64,000 nt of DNA, taken from assembly GCA_038093515.1 (NCBI GenBank), contig JBBPSI010000057.1, positions 1 through 64,000 of the forward strand. The letters are read 5' to 3'. The stretch comes from Butyriboletus loyo (lineage: Eukaryota > Basidiomycota > Agaricomycetes > Boletales > Boletaceae). This document shows, piece by piece, positions 12,257 to 22,060 of this stretch; position 1 is the stretch's first letter; each line of letters begins with the position of its first letter. Below the pieces are notes generated by a model. The model did not search any database and was not told where the DNA came from. It saw nothing but the letters and a program-made list of their open reading frames with translations. Position numbers and translations under genes: made by a program.

Positions 12257-12771
12257 GTAGCACGTAACGTCTGCCGTTTTTGCGCCGTCGATAACCATTT
12301 GAGCGCAGGCAATGCAGATGGTACGTTTTTATCTGGACCTGACAACAGTGTTCTCGTACTTGCCGTATCCCATGCGCTCTGTAACCTTTTTTTCTTTTCT
12401 TTGTCAGCTGTCAACAGGGCAGCCAGGGTCAAGTGACCAAGAGATTGGAAGCTTCCGAGGTTCAGCTGACGCGCGACTAGTCAGATTAGTGACACACATA
12501 TCACATGTTGCTCGATAACTCACAGCCTACAGGTCCCAACCTAAACCGTCACTTGACTTGGATGGCTTCTAGAACCCATTTTTAGTAAGCAGGTTCCCAC
12601 CGGAATTTATGAGCACGATAAATTCGTCCAGTTATGACATGACAAATGATTTCAGTGTTTGTTGTGGCACGTATGCACAGTAAAATAGGGCAATCAGCTA
12701 ACCCGGTCCGATCGCTGTACACAAATACACATTAACGTGTACGCAGCGGCGAAGAAGTGAGCAATACGAGC

Positions 12772-13748
12772 ATGCCCCGCTTTGGCCCATTGTGGCAGTC
12801 CGTTCGGCGGAGATTGCGACGCAAGAACTCAGCTGCATCGCTGGCAGTCACAGCACCGGATTTCGTCAAACTCGTGCCGATGTCGTTCAATGATGCGGCG
12901 AGGCTAATCGGTAATTTCCGGGTCAGACAGGGGGCTACACTTTTTGGGCGCGGAAGATCAACCATGGCCAACCTCCTTCGGACGGCCAAGTCAGGTAGCG
13001 ACTGGTCTGCGAACGAGCTAGATGCGTACAACGTCACCGTTGTGCCTCAGAGCAAGGAGGAATTCTTTGGGACTATCCACTTTCCTGATCCAACCGAACC
13101 ATCATTGGCGAGTTTCATGACCACCGAAACTCGAGAGAATGCCACGGACAAGCAGACGAAACAGTTGCTGTACTATCTTGACTTGGCGATGCATCCGACG
13201 ATCGGTCAGGAGGCGGTTGTTGACAACTTTGCCGCTGAGCTATTGAGAAGCCTCGGCTACGATGACAACGATAGGATCGTTTTCATCCGGCATGCGCTCC
13301 CTCTCCTCATTTGTGGAACGAACTCGGTCGCTCAGACTGACGTGTGTATCATGGACGATGACGCAATTCTGCTGTTGCTGTTGCAGGAGGATAAGAGGTT
13401 GCGAGCATGAAGGATCCCGAACCTCAGGTTATTGCAGAGGCCATTGCAGCATTTGCACTCAACAATCGCAAGCGGGAACGTAACCTCGATCTTCCACCTC
13501 GTGATACCGTCATCTTTCCTGCCCTCACCATGGTTGGCACTATGCCTATGTTCTACAAGATCACTATCACTACGGCACTCAGCAAGGCCGTTCGGACCGG
13601 CACTTATCCGGAGATCGGGACTCGTGTGCTTCGGTATATCCCTACTTTTACTCTGCCTCGCAGGAATAGCGAGGGGATGCGGTCCCTTCCGAACAGGCTT
13701 GAAATCCTGCGATGCCTTGAAGCGTTCAAAAAATTCGTGGGAAATTGA
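12772..13748 (+). pseudogene. PD-(D/E)XK-nuclease-like protein, frameshifted
   Basis: Two overlapping frames, 12772-13410 and 13407-13748, together cover a protein family widespread in agaricomycetes. The first part carries the YLDLAMHPTIGQEAVVDNFA lead-in and the core TDVCIMDDDAILLL then QEDKR, matching the D...ExK pattern of PD-(D/E)XK nuclease folds. The second part supplies the expected continuation DPEPQVIAEAIAAFALNN and ends SEGMRSLPNRLEILRC...FKKFVGN. The frame changes by one base just after QEDKR, where the first frame ends in an ATGA overlap. No intron with GT-AG ends repairs this, so the gene is broken or the base is a sequencing error. The ATG at 12772 is used; the upstream GTG is not. 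The gene sits between two direct repeats. Nuclease activity is inferred from fold motifs only. Confidence 0.65.
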
Positions 13749-13910
13749 AATGGGTACGTCCTCCTCGTATACAACCGTTTGACTTGACGTTTCTTGTCAC
13801 ATCAGGCGGACAAGAAAAGGAATTGTCGCTTGCGGCGAAGATACTCGTCGCGAGATCCTCCCTATTTCGACTTGGTGGAAAGACTGCATGCCTCCCAGTC
13901 AACCCGTCCA

Positions 13911-15594
13911 TGTTATGGCTACGATGTCCATTGTTCCATACATTTGTCCAATACGATCGTTGTCACGTCCTCGTAGAGCGACGTCTTTCTGTACGCCTTA
14001 CTAGCAAGTCGGGCTACGTGTAATACCCAGGCAAGTTGGCGTTTACATCCTCTGGCGACATGATCCGATAGTTTCATCACTCGCAGTCCAGATAGCCTAC
14101 TTGGCCATCAAAAGGTCCATCAATCGTCAGCTTCAAATAATTACTGGCTTTGTCATGCATCATATTAAGTGCTCCATCTATCACGTGCTTGATCATATAT
14201 CACTATTCGGCCGATCCACCATGCCGAGTTCCTTGGAAGGCTGCTTCGACGACCACGAGGTCATCCCATTTCCGCATTCATATCTTGCCTTGTTCGGGAC
14301 CACCTCGGAATTCGAAGATATAACCATCTCGAGAACATCGGTGTTGCTCTTTGATAGATTGCTCCAACTGTGGTAAGTTCATCCGGTACGGGCGAGTATT
14401 ACTGCGCGTGATTGACGGACTTGTATAGTTAGTATATTGCCACCCGCCGCGATCAGGAAAGGAATCATAGGATTTAGAATCACCCTAGGTAGTCCGTAAG
14501 GCTAGCCTGGGTTGGAGCGCTGACTCATCATGCTTGCTGTGACCGCCATCCCCCGCCGCATCCGTCGCTGGACAAGATTCAGTGAAGACATGACCGGGAG
14601 GGGTGCTCCGGGGATCCACCTACTCTCCTCCAAGCCAAACCCTAGTCCTGGTACCTGAACGTACGCTGAACGTTCGAACGTCGAAGCGCAAGAAGACGAC
14701 AGGCCGACAGACCCGATCGCCCGCCAGGATCCCGCCGCCACGGTGACGCTATGTACACACTCTGTGCACTCTGTCAAGTCCGCTATCCCGTGTCTCTGTA
14801 TTTGGATTATAGGGTGAGTACTATTCCCCGTACCGGCGCTGGGCCAAATAAGTATTTTTGCCGTGTGCGTCGGGGCGGGCGGCGGGTGGTGGCGTTTTTT
14901 TTTTTTTTGGCGTGCGATGCACCACCGTCGGTCGTTGGCGATCGCGGGGGACCGTCACGCCACATCCAGTGGGCCGCACAGCCATAATTGCTGTATGTCA
15001 CATTTCATTTGTTCCGTTCGTTCCATTTCCGAATTGCTGATCCGACCGTCTATCACAACTTCGACGTTGGGCAAGTCGTGAATAGTGGTTCCCTGGTGAC
15101 TCGGCCACATATCGACGGCTTGCTGCCCAGGCTTGTCGTAATGCCTATGTATATGCTCTAGTAGCACTTGACGTCTGTGTTTTTGCGCCGTCGGTAACGC
15201 CCAATATTTGAGCGCAGGCAATGTTTTTGTTCGGACGTCACAATGTTATCGTATTTGCCGTATCTTCTTTTTTTTTTCTTCTTTTCGCTCCTTTGTGCGC
15301 GTCGGCGCTGTCGATTGAGTACATGCTGTCATCAAGCGAGCGATGCCGATGACGGTCTCGCTGCGCTAAGTCCTGACAGATGCCCCGCCCCTGGGTTCTC
15401 CCATTCCCTGGTTAGCCGTCGACAGGGGAGCCAGGGGATTGGAAGCTTCCGAGGTTCCGAGGTCCAGCTGACGCAGGTCACGACTAGTCAGACCATGATG
15501 ACACATGTCATACGTTACTCGATAACTCATAGCCTACAGGTCCCAACCGAACCCGGCGTAACGGATGGCTTCTAAAAACCCCCTTTAGTAAGCA
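13911..15594 (+). repeat. Direct repeat, copy 2 (LTR-like TG...CA block)
   Basis: Second copy of the 10971-12591 block in the same orientation, about 1.68 kb. It has lost about 100 bp near 14080-14170 relative to copy 1 and gained short insertions, among them a longer T-run at 14895-14909. It begins TGTTATGGCTACGAT and ends AGTAAGCA like copy 1. The flanking five bases differ from those of copy 1. Confidence 0.8.
14101..14376 (+). CDS. Small ORF inside direct repeat copy 2, possibly coding
   Basis: Counterpart of the 11083-11499 frame: 91 codons, with the C-terminal 64 or so matching copy 1 apart from a one-residue insertion (DD for D) and a few substitutions. The N-terminal part differs because of a deletion upstream. 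No domain is recognised. Confidence 0.28.
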   Translation: MAIKRSINRQLQIITGFVMHHIKCSIYHVLDHISLFGRSTMPSSLEGCFDDHEVIPFPHSYLALFGTTSEFEDITISRTSVLLFDRLLQLW

Positions 15595-16117
15595 TGCTCG
15601 CACTCGAAATTCAAGAAAACGAGCGTTTGGTTTGGTTAGGGATCGAATCGGGATCATGCACATGTCTATAGCGACTCGTACCTGCCAGTGGACGTCTGGA
15701 CCCTGGTACCACTGGCGCACCCGAATACCCGAAACCCCGAATATCCTATCCGATCGCCATTGGCACTGCTCTCCAGCACCCGCGGGATTTTCTGACCACC
15801 GAGTCCCCGACGGGCCCGATAGTCTATTGGCGTTCGGGAGTCGTATTCGTCGTTGCTCGGAGCGTGCCTACTTGGCGGTAGACCGGAGTCACAGACCAAC
15901 GACGCTCTTGCATATGCATATGCATATGCCACGAGGTACTAGTGCTGGCCCGGGGGTGGCAGCTCAGCACTCAGGGGCCCATCGAAAACGTTTGACCGCT
16001 TTCGTTCGTGTTTCTGATCCTGCTTGGTTTTGAGCGTGTGTATGTTATGCTTTATGGAGTTCATCGGACGCGACGCGAAGGCTCTCGTCTTTATATCCAG
16101 CTTGCCCTGGGCCAGAT

Positions 16118-16163
16118 CTTGCACTTGCACTTGCACTTGGGCTCGGACTCGGACTCGGACTCG
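16118..16163. repeat. Two adjacent hexanucleotide arrays
   Basis: CTTGCA repeated about 3.5 times, followed at once by CTCGGA repeated about 3.5 times. Confidence 0.85.
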
Positions 16164-16213
16164 ATAGCGCATAGATCTCCGGCTTTGGTGGAGCATTATA
16201 TCGATGAAGTTGC

Positions 16214-16245
16214 CCACCACCACCATCACCACCACCACCATCACT
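16214..16245. repeat. CAC/CAT trinucleotide array
   Basis: Imperfect CAC/CAT run; in one frame it would read poly-His, but no gene surrounds it. Confidence 0.8.
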
Positions 16246-16401
16246 ATCGTTTGTCGACTCAACCATTTCATCGATTTTTTTTGGACAAGCGTTCGGGCAC
16301 ACACACCCCCGCCTGCTAGGCCGGTCAAGTACGCATAGTATTTCCTAGGACGTCCGGGTGGAGTGAAGGCGAGGGTCTGAGGCGAACTCTGCAGCAAATA
16401 A

Positions 16402-16455
16402 CCTATGCCTATGTCTATGCCTATGCCTATGTCTATGTTTATGCCTATGCCTATG
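16402..16455. repeat. TATGCC/TATGTC hexanucleotide array
   Basis: Nine hexamers of TATGCC with TATGTC and TATGTT variants, in a gene-free stretch. Confidence 0.85.
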
Positions 16456-16910
16456 TAAAGCCGGGTTAGGAGTAGTCTTACCTGGATTTAGGTAGCTCGA
16501 GTACTGTCTACTTCGATGCCTGACTCCTCCTCCATGGATTCAGAGTGTCACGACACCATTTCAGTACTTACCTCGAGTACAGTACGCCTTGCGATCGGAT
16601 CCAACGTCCCAGTTCAGAGTAATACTATAATTCGTGAGACGGTTCATATTCTCCATTGCACCGCAGAATCCAATTACATGGGGGCATACGGGAAAGGCGT
16701 AGGATACCAAGAGATGCAGTCCTCGGCACAGAATGAAAAATCCATTCAACTATCGAGGCAGCGGTGATCAAAGTCGTACATCGTGACACTATCTATTCTA
16801 GATGAGAAAATAAAGATCTATTGCGTATAGACAGTCATCATGCGAACGAGGTATTATGCACAACGAGAAGGAGAGCACGACTGCCATGTACGAGGGACAG
16901 GTCGGGTCGA

Positions 16911-18079
16911 TTACTTGCCACCAGTGGTGCCGAGACCCATCGTTGCCTTGAAGGTGTCGTAGATCCACCATTGGAAGCCTTGTGACGCATGTTAGATCGA
17001 AATACGCTGTCAAGTGTCATGGATAATACTCACCAGTCAAGGTACCGATCATGATCACACGGGTACCGAGGCCCTTGGTGGCAAGGGCAACTGCACCCGT
17101 TTCCGATGCAATCTGACCGATACTCTTACCCTTATTCGCAGGTTTGCCCATGAGGGACACGACCGAGTCGGCAGGATGTGACACGATGGCACAAACGATA
17201 CCAGCAATGTAACCAGAGCTAAAGGTAACACCGAGCTGAGTCGCCTCGGAATAACTCTCCTTGGGCTCCGTGAAGACGTGCGTGTAGAACAACTGCGCGA
17301 TCTTCTCAAAGAAGAAGAACTTGGCCATCGTGTAGGGGATCTAAACGACCATGGTTGGATTGAATAAGACAGAAGGAAATCAATGCCTCCAAGTGCTGAC
17401 CTGACGTGACCAAAGAGGAACAATCGAGCCAAACGGATACCGCGTCTCGATCTTCTGATTTCTCATCTGGCTGAGGGCAGCGCCAAACGCAGTCGGGAAC
17501 GTGCCACTTGGACTGGTCTGGATCTTGACCTTTGTCATTTCGAATGGACATAGCGCGATATCGGCAAAGACCTCGGCCGAAGCGGAACCTGCGAGCCAGA
17601 TCGCAGGCTTGTATTGGTTGGACAGCTCTTCACCAGCCATGTTCATGTACACGTCCTTGAACGCTTCGTAGAGACCGTACTTGAACATGCCCTGGAGCGA
17701 GTACCCGACGAAGGTGGGACCGAAGCCTTTCCAGATACCAGTTTTCCCCTCCTCACGAACAAGGGTGGAAAGACCGGAGGTGAGGCCCTTGTATTTTGCG
17801 GGGTTCACCTAGCAGATGCTCGATTGAGAAACGGTTGTTTTGAAATGTTGAAATTGACCGTACCTGCATGTTACATTTAGCCACATCGAGTGGTGTAATA
17901 CCGGCATGCGTGAAACCGCACGCAAGGGCACCGCCGAGCATGCACTTGGAGTAGTAAGAAACGTCATGAGGAACGGGGCCAAGGTATCTAGCATCATGAT
18001 CCTCAGCGTCTGCCTGAACAAGCCAGAAAAAAGGCAACTACCTTGCATCCCACTTTCCAGACGGTGCCAAGTGAGCCAT
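16911..18079 (-). CDS. MIR1: Mitochondrial phosphate carrier
   Basis: Five exons (18079-18042, 17987-17864, 17808-17401, 17340-17034, 16978-16911) sum to 945 nt, 314 residues, the usual length for the carrier. It moves inorganic phosphate into the mitochondrial matrix with protons. All three repeat signatures of the SLC25 family are present, with phosphate-carrier versions: PLDVAKCNMQ near residue 50, PFEMTKVKIQT near 155, and HPADSVVSLMGKP near 245. Other diagnostic stretches are KYYSK-like YYSKCMLGGALACGFTH near the start, GFGPTFVGYSLQGMFKYGLY, IPYTMAKFFFFEKIAQ, and the end QWWIYDTFKATMGL. There is no long presequence. The divergent upstream region (18080-18400) presumably holds the promoter. 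Function by clear family membership. Confidence 0.95.
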
Positions 18080-19428
18080 GGTAATGAAATAGGGAGGAAG
18101 GGGTTAGCCTATGGAAAAGACTTGACCTTGAACCAGAGAGGTCGTTATGGGGGAGTGCGGGTAAAGTGCGGTGCGGCGAAAGCCACTATAAACGGAATTT
18201 TCAAGCAAACAGCCGACCACAACACGCACGACTTGCGGCTTGAATCGGATCGGAATGGTCAACGCTCCGAGCGAGTCCTGAGCTGACACAACGATGATAT
18301 TCATGGTTTACTACAATGTTTAGTTGCGAGAAGCGTTTTGCTGACTTGGGCCGCTGCTCACCCTTTTATTTTGCATCGTGTAGCGCGAAACGCTTTAATG
18401 ATATTGGTTGCATCACGTCAGCAAGTAGGTGTACGACTGGGCAATTTGATCCTCAGGCTGTGGTGACTTGGCTTATCCGAACACACAGCCCGCGGTGGGC
18501 TGTAACACGGTGGTTGGATCGGTGTGTCTCTCGCCAAGCGTCGCCACCGTGAAGTCGACGACTAGCGGCGTCGATGTCATCTACCGTGCATAATCGTTGG
18601 CGTCTGACTACAAGCTCATCACGTACTTACCGTGCCCACGTCTGCTTAGAGGAAAATGACGAGTCAAGGCTGTACAGAATAACCTATGCGTTTTCTGGTG
18701 GCCATCACCGCTCACCAACACCTGGTGCATCTCAGCAGTTGTCACATATCCCGCCCAAGGATATTCTTCGGTCGTGTCTCTGACCAGTGATAGTACCTTC
18801 TTCTTCACCGCCCTCGACTCTTTCCCTCCGCCACTTTTATCTCCGCTGCCTAGATCGGAATCTTCCCGAGCACACCTCGACCCTCGTTCATTTGATATCA
18901 CTGCCTTCGCATACTCTCCCAACATCCAAACGACGTCCCCAAACACCTTCGCTCTTCATGCTATCAAACATAGCCGTCCATTTTTTGGTAATCGCTGAGC
19001 GGACTCGATTGTGAGCTCCTTTGGGAGGACTTGCGCACATCACCGCCGACTCGGGCTAGTAATGATTTACATGGCCCGGCTCGGCTTAGTAGGGCTCAGG
19101 AATCGGGGCTCGTAGTATGAATCCATCCGGCTGCTGGTTCAGCCTGGCGGATATCGACTGGCGTTCAATCCATCGTGTTTCAAATCTCCGTTGCTCATCT
19201 GATCCACCCTCCGTCCGCCAGCAATCCCGTACCGATATATGAAGTGAACACGACGTACCGTATTATTACTTCATCTGATCAGCGTGCTTGCAAAAGGACA
19301 AGTGCTCAAAACGACTTGGCGATGTATGGAGGTACCCCCAATAAGTAAACGCGTAAAATAATAATTGTCCCTCTGTGTCCATTATGACGTCTCTGAATCA
19401 CGTAGGCGGATGTTGGTACCGATCGTCT
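18080..19428. other. Intergenic, no supported gene
   Basis: Promoter side of the phosphate carrier and 3' flank of the vWA gene. Short frames on both strands lack motifs. Confidence 0.5.
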
Positions 19429-20942
19429 TCACCTGTTCCCCATCCCTCTTATCCCCTCTAGTTCTTGAAACTGTGCCTCTATCACCTCCGGAGGTAATCT
19501 CTGACCAATATCAGGATCTTCTTCGACAGGGATATCTGTCGATGCAAGAAGGAGCTTGCTGATGCTTTGGGCGTTGAGAAGGCCTCTTCCTCGGTGGAAA
19601 CTGACGACGTTGAGTATACGCTATCAACGCCAACCCATGAATACCCGCAAAAACGAGACAACGAAGAATTACCCTGTCATGGTCCCGCTGGGTTATTCGA
19701 TCACGGAAATCGTGCAGTGGCTTGACGGCTTTCCTATCATCGCCCATCTGCAATATCTGAATTCGGAACATGTGTGCGGGAATACGTTCCCCGTCAAGTT
19801 GCCGACAAAAGCCGATGATGGCGTCGAGAAGGTCTTGGGTGTCAGCTAGTTGGTCCCATATGGTTAGGTCTGTCTCGATCTTGATCCCAAGGATAAGTAG
19901 ATTGCTCACTCGCAATACCGTCCGTGATGATCAGGAGGAGGACAGGTCTCGGAGTAGACGTTGCGTGAATCAGTGGAAGACTTTCTTCAAACACCTGGGC
20001 CACCTTTGCGGCCATCAGCTTTTCGCCTGGACGTCATGACAATGTTACAAGCAAGGACGGCGTCAGCTGAGTTCGGACTGACCTCTCCAAGTGGTGACGG
20101 AACTGAAGACGCGCTCAAATTCCTCCCTAGTCTGAGATTGATGACTCAAAAGTCATGAAGTCAGAAATGTGACCAAGGACTTACCTTGATGCAGGGACGA
20201 GATACAGCGTGATGTAAAAATCTAACATCTAACCCGTCCCATTTGTCATCTGAAGACAGTATATCAACAGTCCCTGCGAGAGCCGCTCGTGTTTGAGACC
20301 ACGAGCGTTCCATCTAAAGGATATTCGCAGCCGATGAGCTTCACAAAGGGACTAGATAACGAACAAAGCTCACGGAAGGGGTGTCGTCGATCAAGGTAAA
20401 ACATTTGGACTGACTGAAGCCTCACGTGAATGTGTGTTCGTCGATACATTCGCAGCGAAAACATACGTCAAGTGCTTGAACTGGACGCTTTCGCGCGGCT
20501 TGAGGGCCGTGGGACGTGGCTCTTTAGGCACCTCAATCCAGCCGCCGAACGGGCTCGTGTATGGCGGTGGGTCATTCTGGTACCCTTTGTCTCTCGTCTC
20601 GTTGAGCGATGTTCTGTTAAAGAGGAGTCGGATGAAGTGCATATTGGTGGTAACGAAGAGAGAAGCTCACGCAGTCTGACCATGCGGACTGAGCCATGGC
20701 ATTGGCGTGAGTTTTCCAGGTGTCCTCTTGGGCGGAGCCCCGGCAGGACTTGGGGCTATCGTCATCGACACGTGGTCTCTGCGGACAGGCGACCACGCGG
20801 TCGTTCCTGCTGTCTCTTCAGCTGGCGTGAACGGTTGTGGAGGCTCGAGCTCGAATCGCAAGCTCGAGGCACACGTTAGCACGTCGTACTCGAAGACCTT
20901 TCGACGACACGTCAGTCCCATCACCAGCCGATCTTGCAACAT
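19429..20942 (-). CDS. von Willebrand factor A (vWA) domain protein
   Basis: Eight exons (20942-20671, 20613-20467, 20413-20374, 20313-20185, 20131-20083, 20026-19910, 19845-19673, 19620-19429) total 1119 nt, 372 residues. The first 140 residues are Pro/Ser-rich with NDPPPYTSP. The vWA domain follows: CFTLIDDTPSM supplies a DxTxS MIDAS-type motif, then WSQTRAALAGTVDIL, GLDVRFLHH, PRPVLLLIITDGIA (the second strand-loop, with the MIDAS Asp), RIPAHMFRIQILQMGDD, and HDRRILNVVSF followed by SKLLLASTDIPVEED. This is the architecture of the fungal intracellular vWA family. Its partners are unknown. The domain becomes readable only after splicing; unspliced frames look like noise. The start is the first in-frame ATG of the first recognisable exon, and an additional upstream exon cannot be ruled out. 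Neighbour to a HET gene. Confidence 0.82.
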
Positions 20943-21412
20943 GTTGGCACGTACGGTGTGACTTTGACCATACCTGTCTCGAAGTTGTGCACCTTGGCTG
21001 GATGAGTAACTAGTCGTCCCCACGTCTGAGTGGCACGATTATCACAGGCGGGCGTGGATACTGCCAGACTACTCACGCATTTCGCCCTATGAAACTCGAC
21101 ACATCAGCATTCCGCTGAGATCGTGATCAAAAAAATGAAATACCCCTAGTAAACCCCGGGCGATGTATAACTGGCCATTGGGCCCCCTATGAAGCGGGAC
21201 TGCATACGGAGGGATGTCATTACCTTTCGTTGGGATCTGCGAACGAGTCGGCACTGCAGGGCAAGGTTCGAAGTTGGGGCTTACCCATGTGAGCGGCAGT
21301 CCCGGATAGCGAACGATTTCAGAGTGGTGCATGCGTGGTTACAGGAAGGAATCAGAATCTAGCGAGTGATATTTTGGAGCACCAGACTGGCGGGGCAAGG
21401 TCGGATTCGAGT
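20943..21412. other. Intergenic, promoter side of the vWA gene
   Basis: No independent gene. May hold a further 5' exon of the vWA gene near 20960-21080, where GT-AG pairs exist, but none is compelling. Confidence 0.4.
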
Positions 21413-21890
21413 TCAACTCGCTTTAGTATGATAGTCTGATTGTTCGAGATGGGTCTTAACTTGCCTGTCAGAGGGCAGGTGATCTAGAATGCTGAACGTT
21501 GTGACCCTTGGAATGATCAAGACGATCTCAATTTCTGGAATAACCTCGTTTTCGAGGTTGTACCTGCTTGTTGCTCCAAGATGGAGGTACATTTTACGAG
21601 AACCCATTGGGAAGCAGTATGGTGCTCCTATGGCTGCTTTCACGCGTAACAGTGGGCCCACACCCTCGACCCATCTAGACTCACAGCCCAGCCAAACGAC
21701 CATGAGGCTCCAAAAACGCGGGAAATCGGTGGGGGAGTGGACCTCGTCCGATTGGTCGTACTGATAGTGACAAGATAAGTGACCGCGCAGCACGAGGCCT
21801 GCGCAGACCTGACCGCGTTGCCTGCCAGCCAACTATCAGGGCAGCCTAACTAGGATTGGAAGACATTAATTGATCACCTAAATAGCGTCT
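21413..21890 (+). repeat. Degenerate copy of the DNA upstream of the HET gene
   Basis: Diverged duplicate of about 22560-22990. Landmarks: ATGCTGAACGTTGTGACCCT at 21489 against ATGCTGGACGTTGCGACCCT at 22582, and the later CGTACTGATAGTGACAAGA near 21756 against CGTGCTGATAGTGACGAGA near 22868. Order and orientation are kept at an offset of about 1.1 kb. Confidence 0.6.
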
Positions 21891-22060
21891 GTGCGCCATC
21901 GTATCTCACCCCTATACCGATCATCACATCTTCCAAGTTTCGCATTAACTCCCAGTGACGATCCGGAATGCCCATCCCAGTCGATCATTTTGGTGCACTT
22001 ATCTCCGACTTGCCATGTTCTCCTTACCGTTCATGAGGTCGAGATCCGGCCTGATACATT
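21891..22060 (+). pseudogene. Relic of a HET-gene 5' end
   Basis: Short decayed match to the coding start of the HET gene. GGAATGCCCATCCCAG at 21966 equals that at 23461, and the following GCCATGTTCTCC...TCATGAGGTCGAGATC near 22012 aligns to GCCATGTTCTCCCACCGTTGG near 23529. The distance between these landmarks is shorter than in the intact gene and the frame is lost. It continues directly from the duplicated upstream block, so upstream DNA and 5' gene were copied together. Confidence 0.6.

Larger units (their letters stand above)
10971..12591 (+). repeat. Direct repeat, copy 1 (LTR-like TG...CA block)
   Basis: About 1.62 kb that recurs, diverged but collinear, at 13911-15594. Both copies begin TGTTATGGCTACGAT and end AGTAAGCA. 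Sequence outside these limits does not match. Shared internal marks: TTGGCGTCTACATCCTCTGG, the CATCTATCACGTGCTTGATC block, a T-run followed by GGCGTGCGATGCACCACC, and GGATTGGAAGCTTCCGAGGT-type sequence near the end. The TG/CA ends are what LTRs show, but no target-site duplication is visible at the outer ends, so a segmental duplication is not excluded. Confidence 0.8.
15595..16910. other. Intergenic region rich in simple repeats
   Basis: No gene supported. Contains CATATG repeats (15911-15929), CTTGCA and CTCGGA hexamers (16118-16163), a CACCAC/CATCAC run (16214-16245) and a TATGCC/TATGTC array (16402-16455). Frames across these arrays are repeat artefacts. Confidence 0.6.

Noticed and set aside
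13745..14023. Plus-strand frame following the nuclease-like gene
   Set aside because: It straddles the start of repeat copy 2, has no motif, and the family normally ends at FKKFVGN-like sequence just before it.
11583..14777. Minus-strand frames shared by the two direct repeats (11583-12050 and 14502-14777)
   Set aside because: The matching peptide pieces fall in different frames in the two copies, so the frame is not conserved.
15939..16397. 152-codon minus-strand frame with VRVRVRAQVQVQVQ-type repeats
   Set aside because: The repeats come from translating the CTCGGA and CTTGCA arrays; there is no other support.
17906..18286. Plus-strand frame across the phosphate carrier start
   Set aside because: It is antisense to exons 1-2 of a certain gene and lacks any motif.
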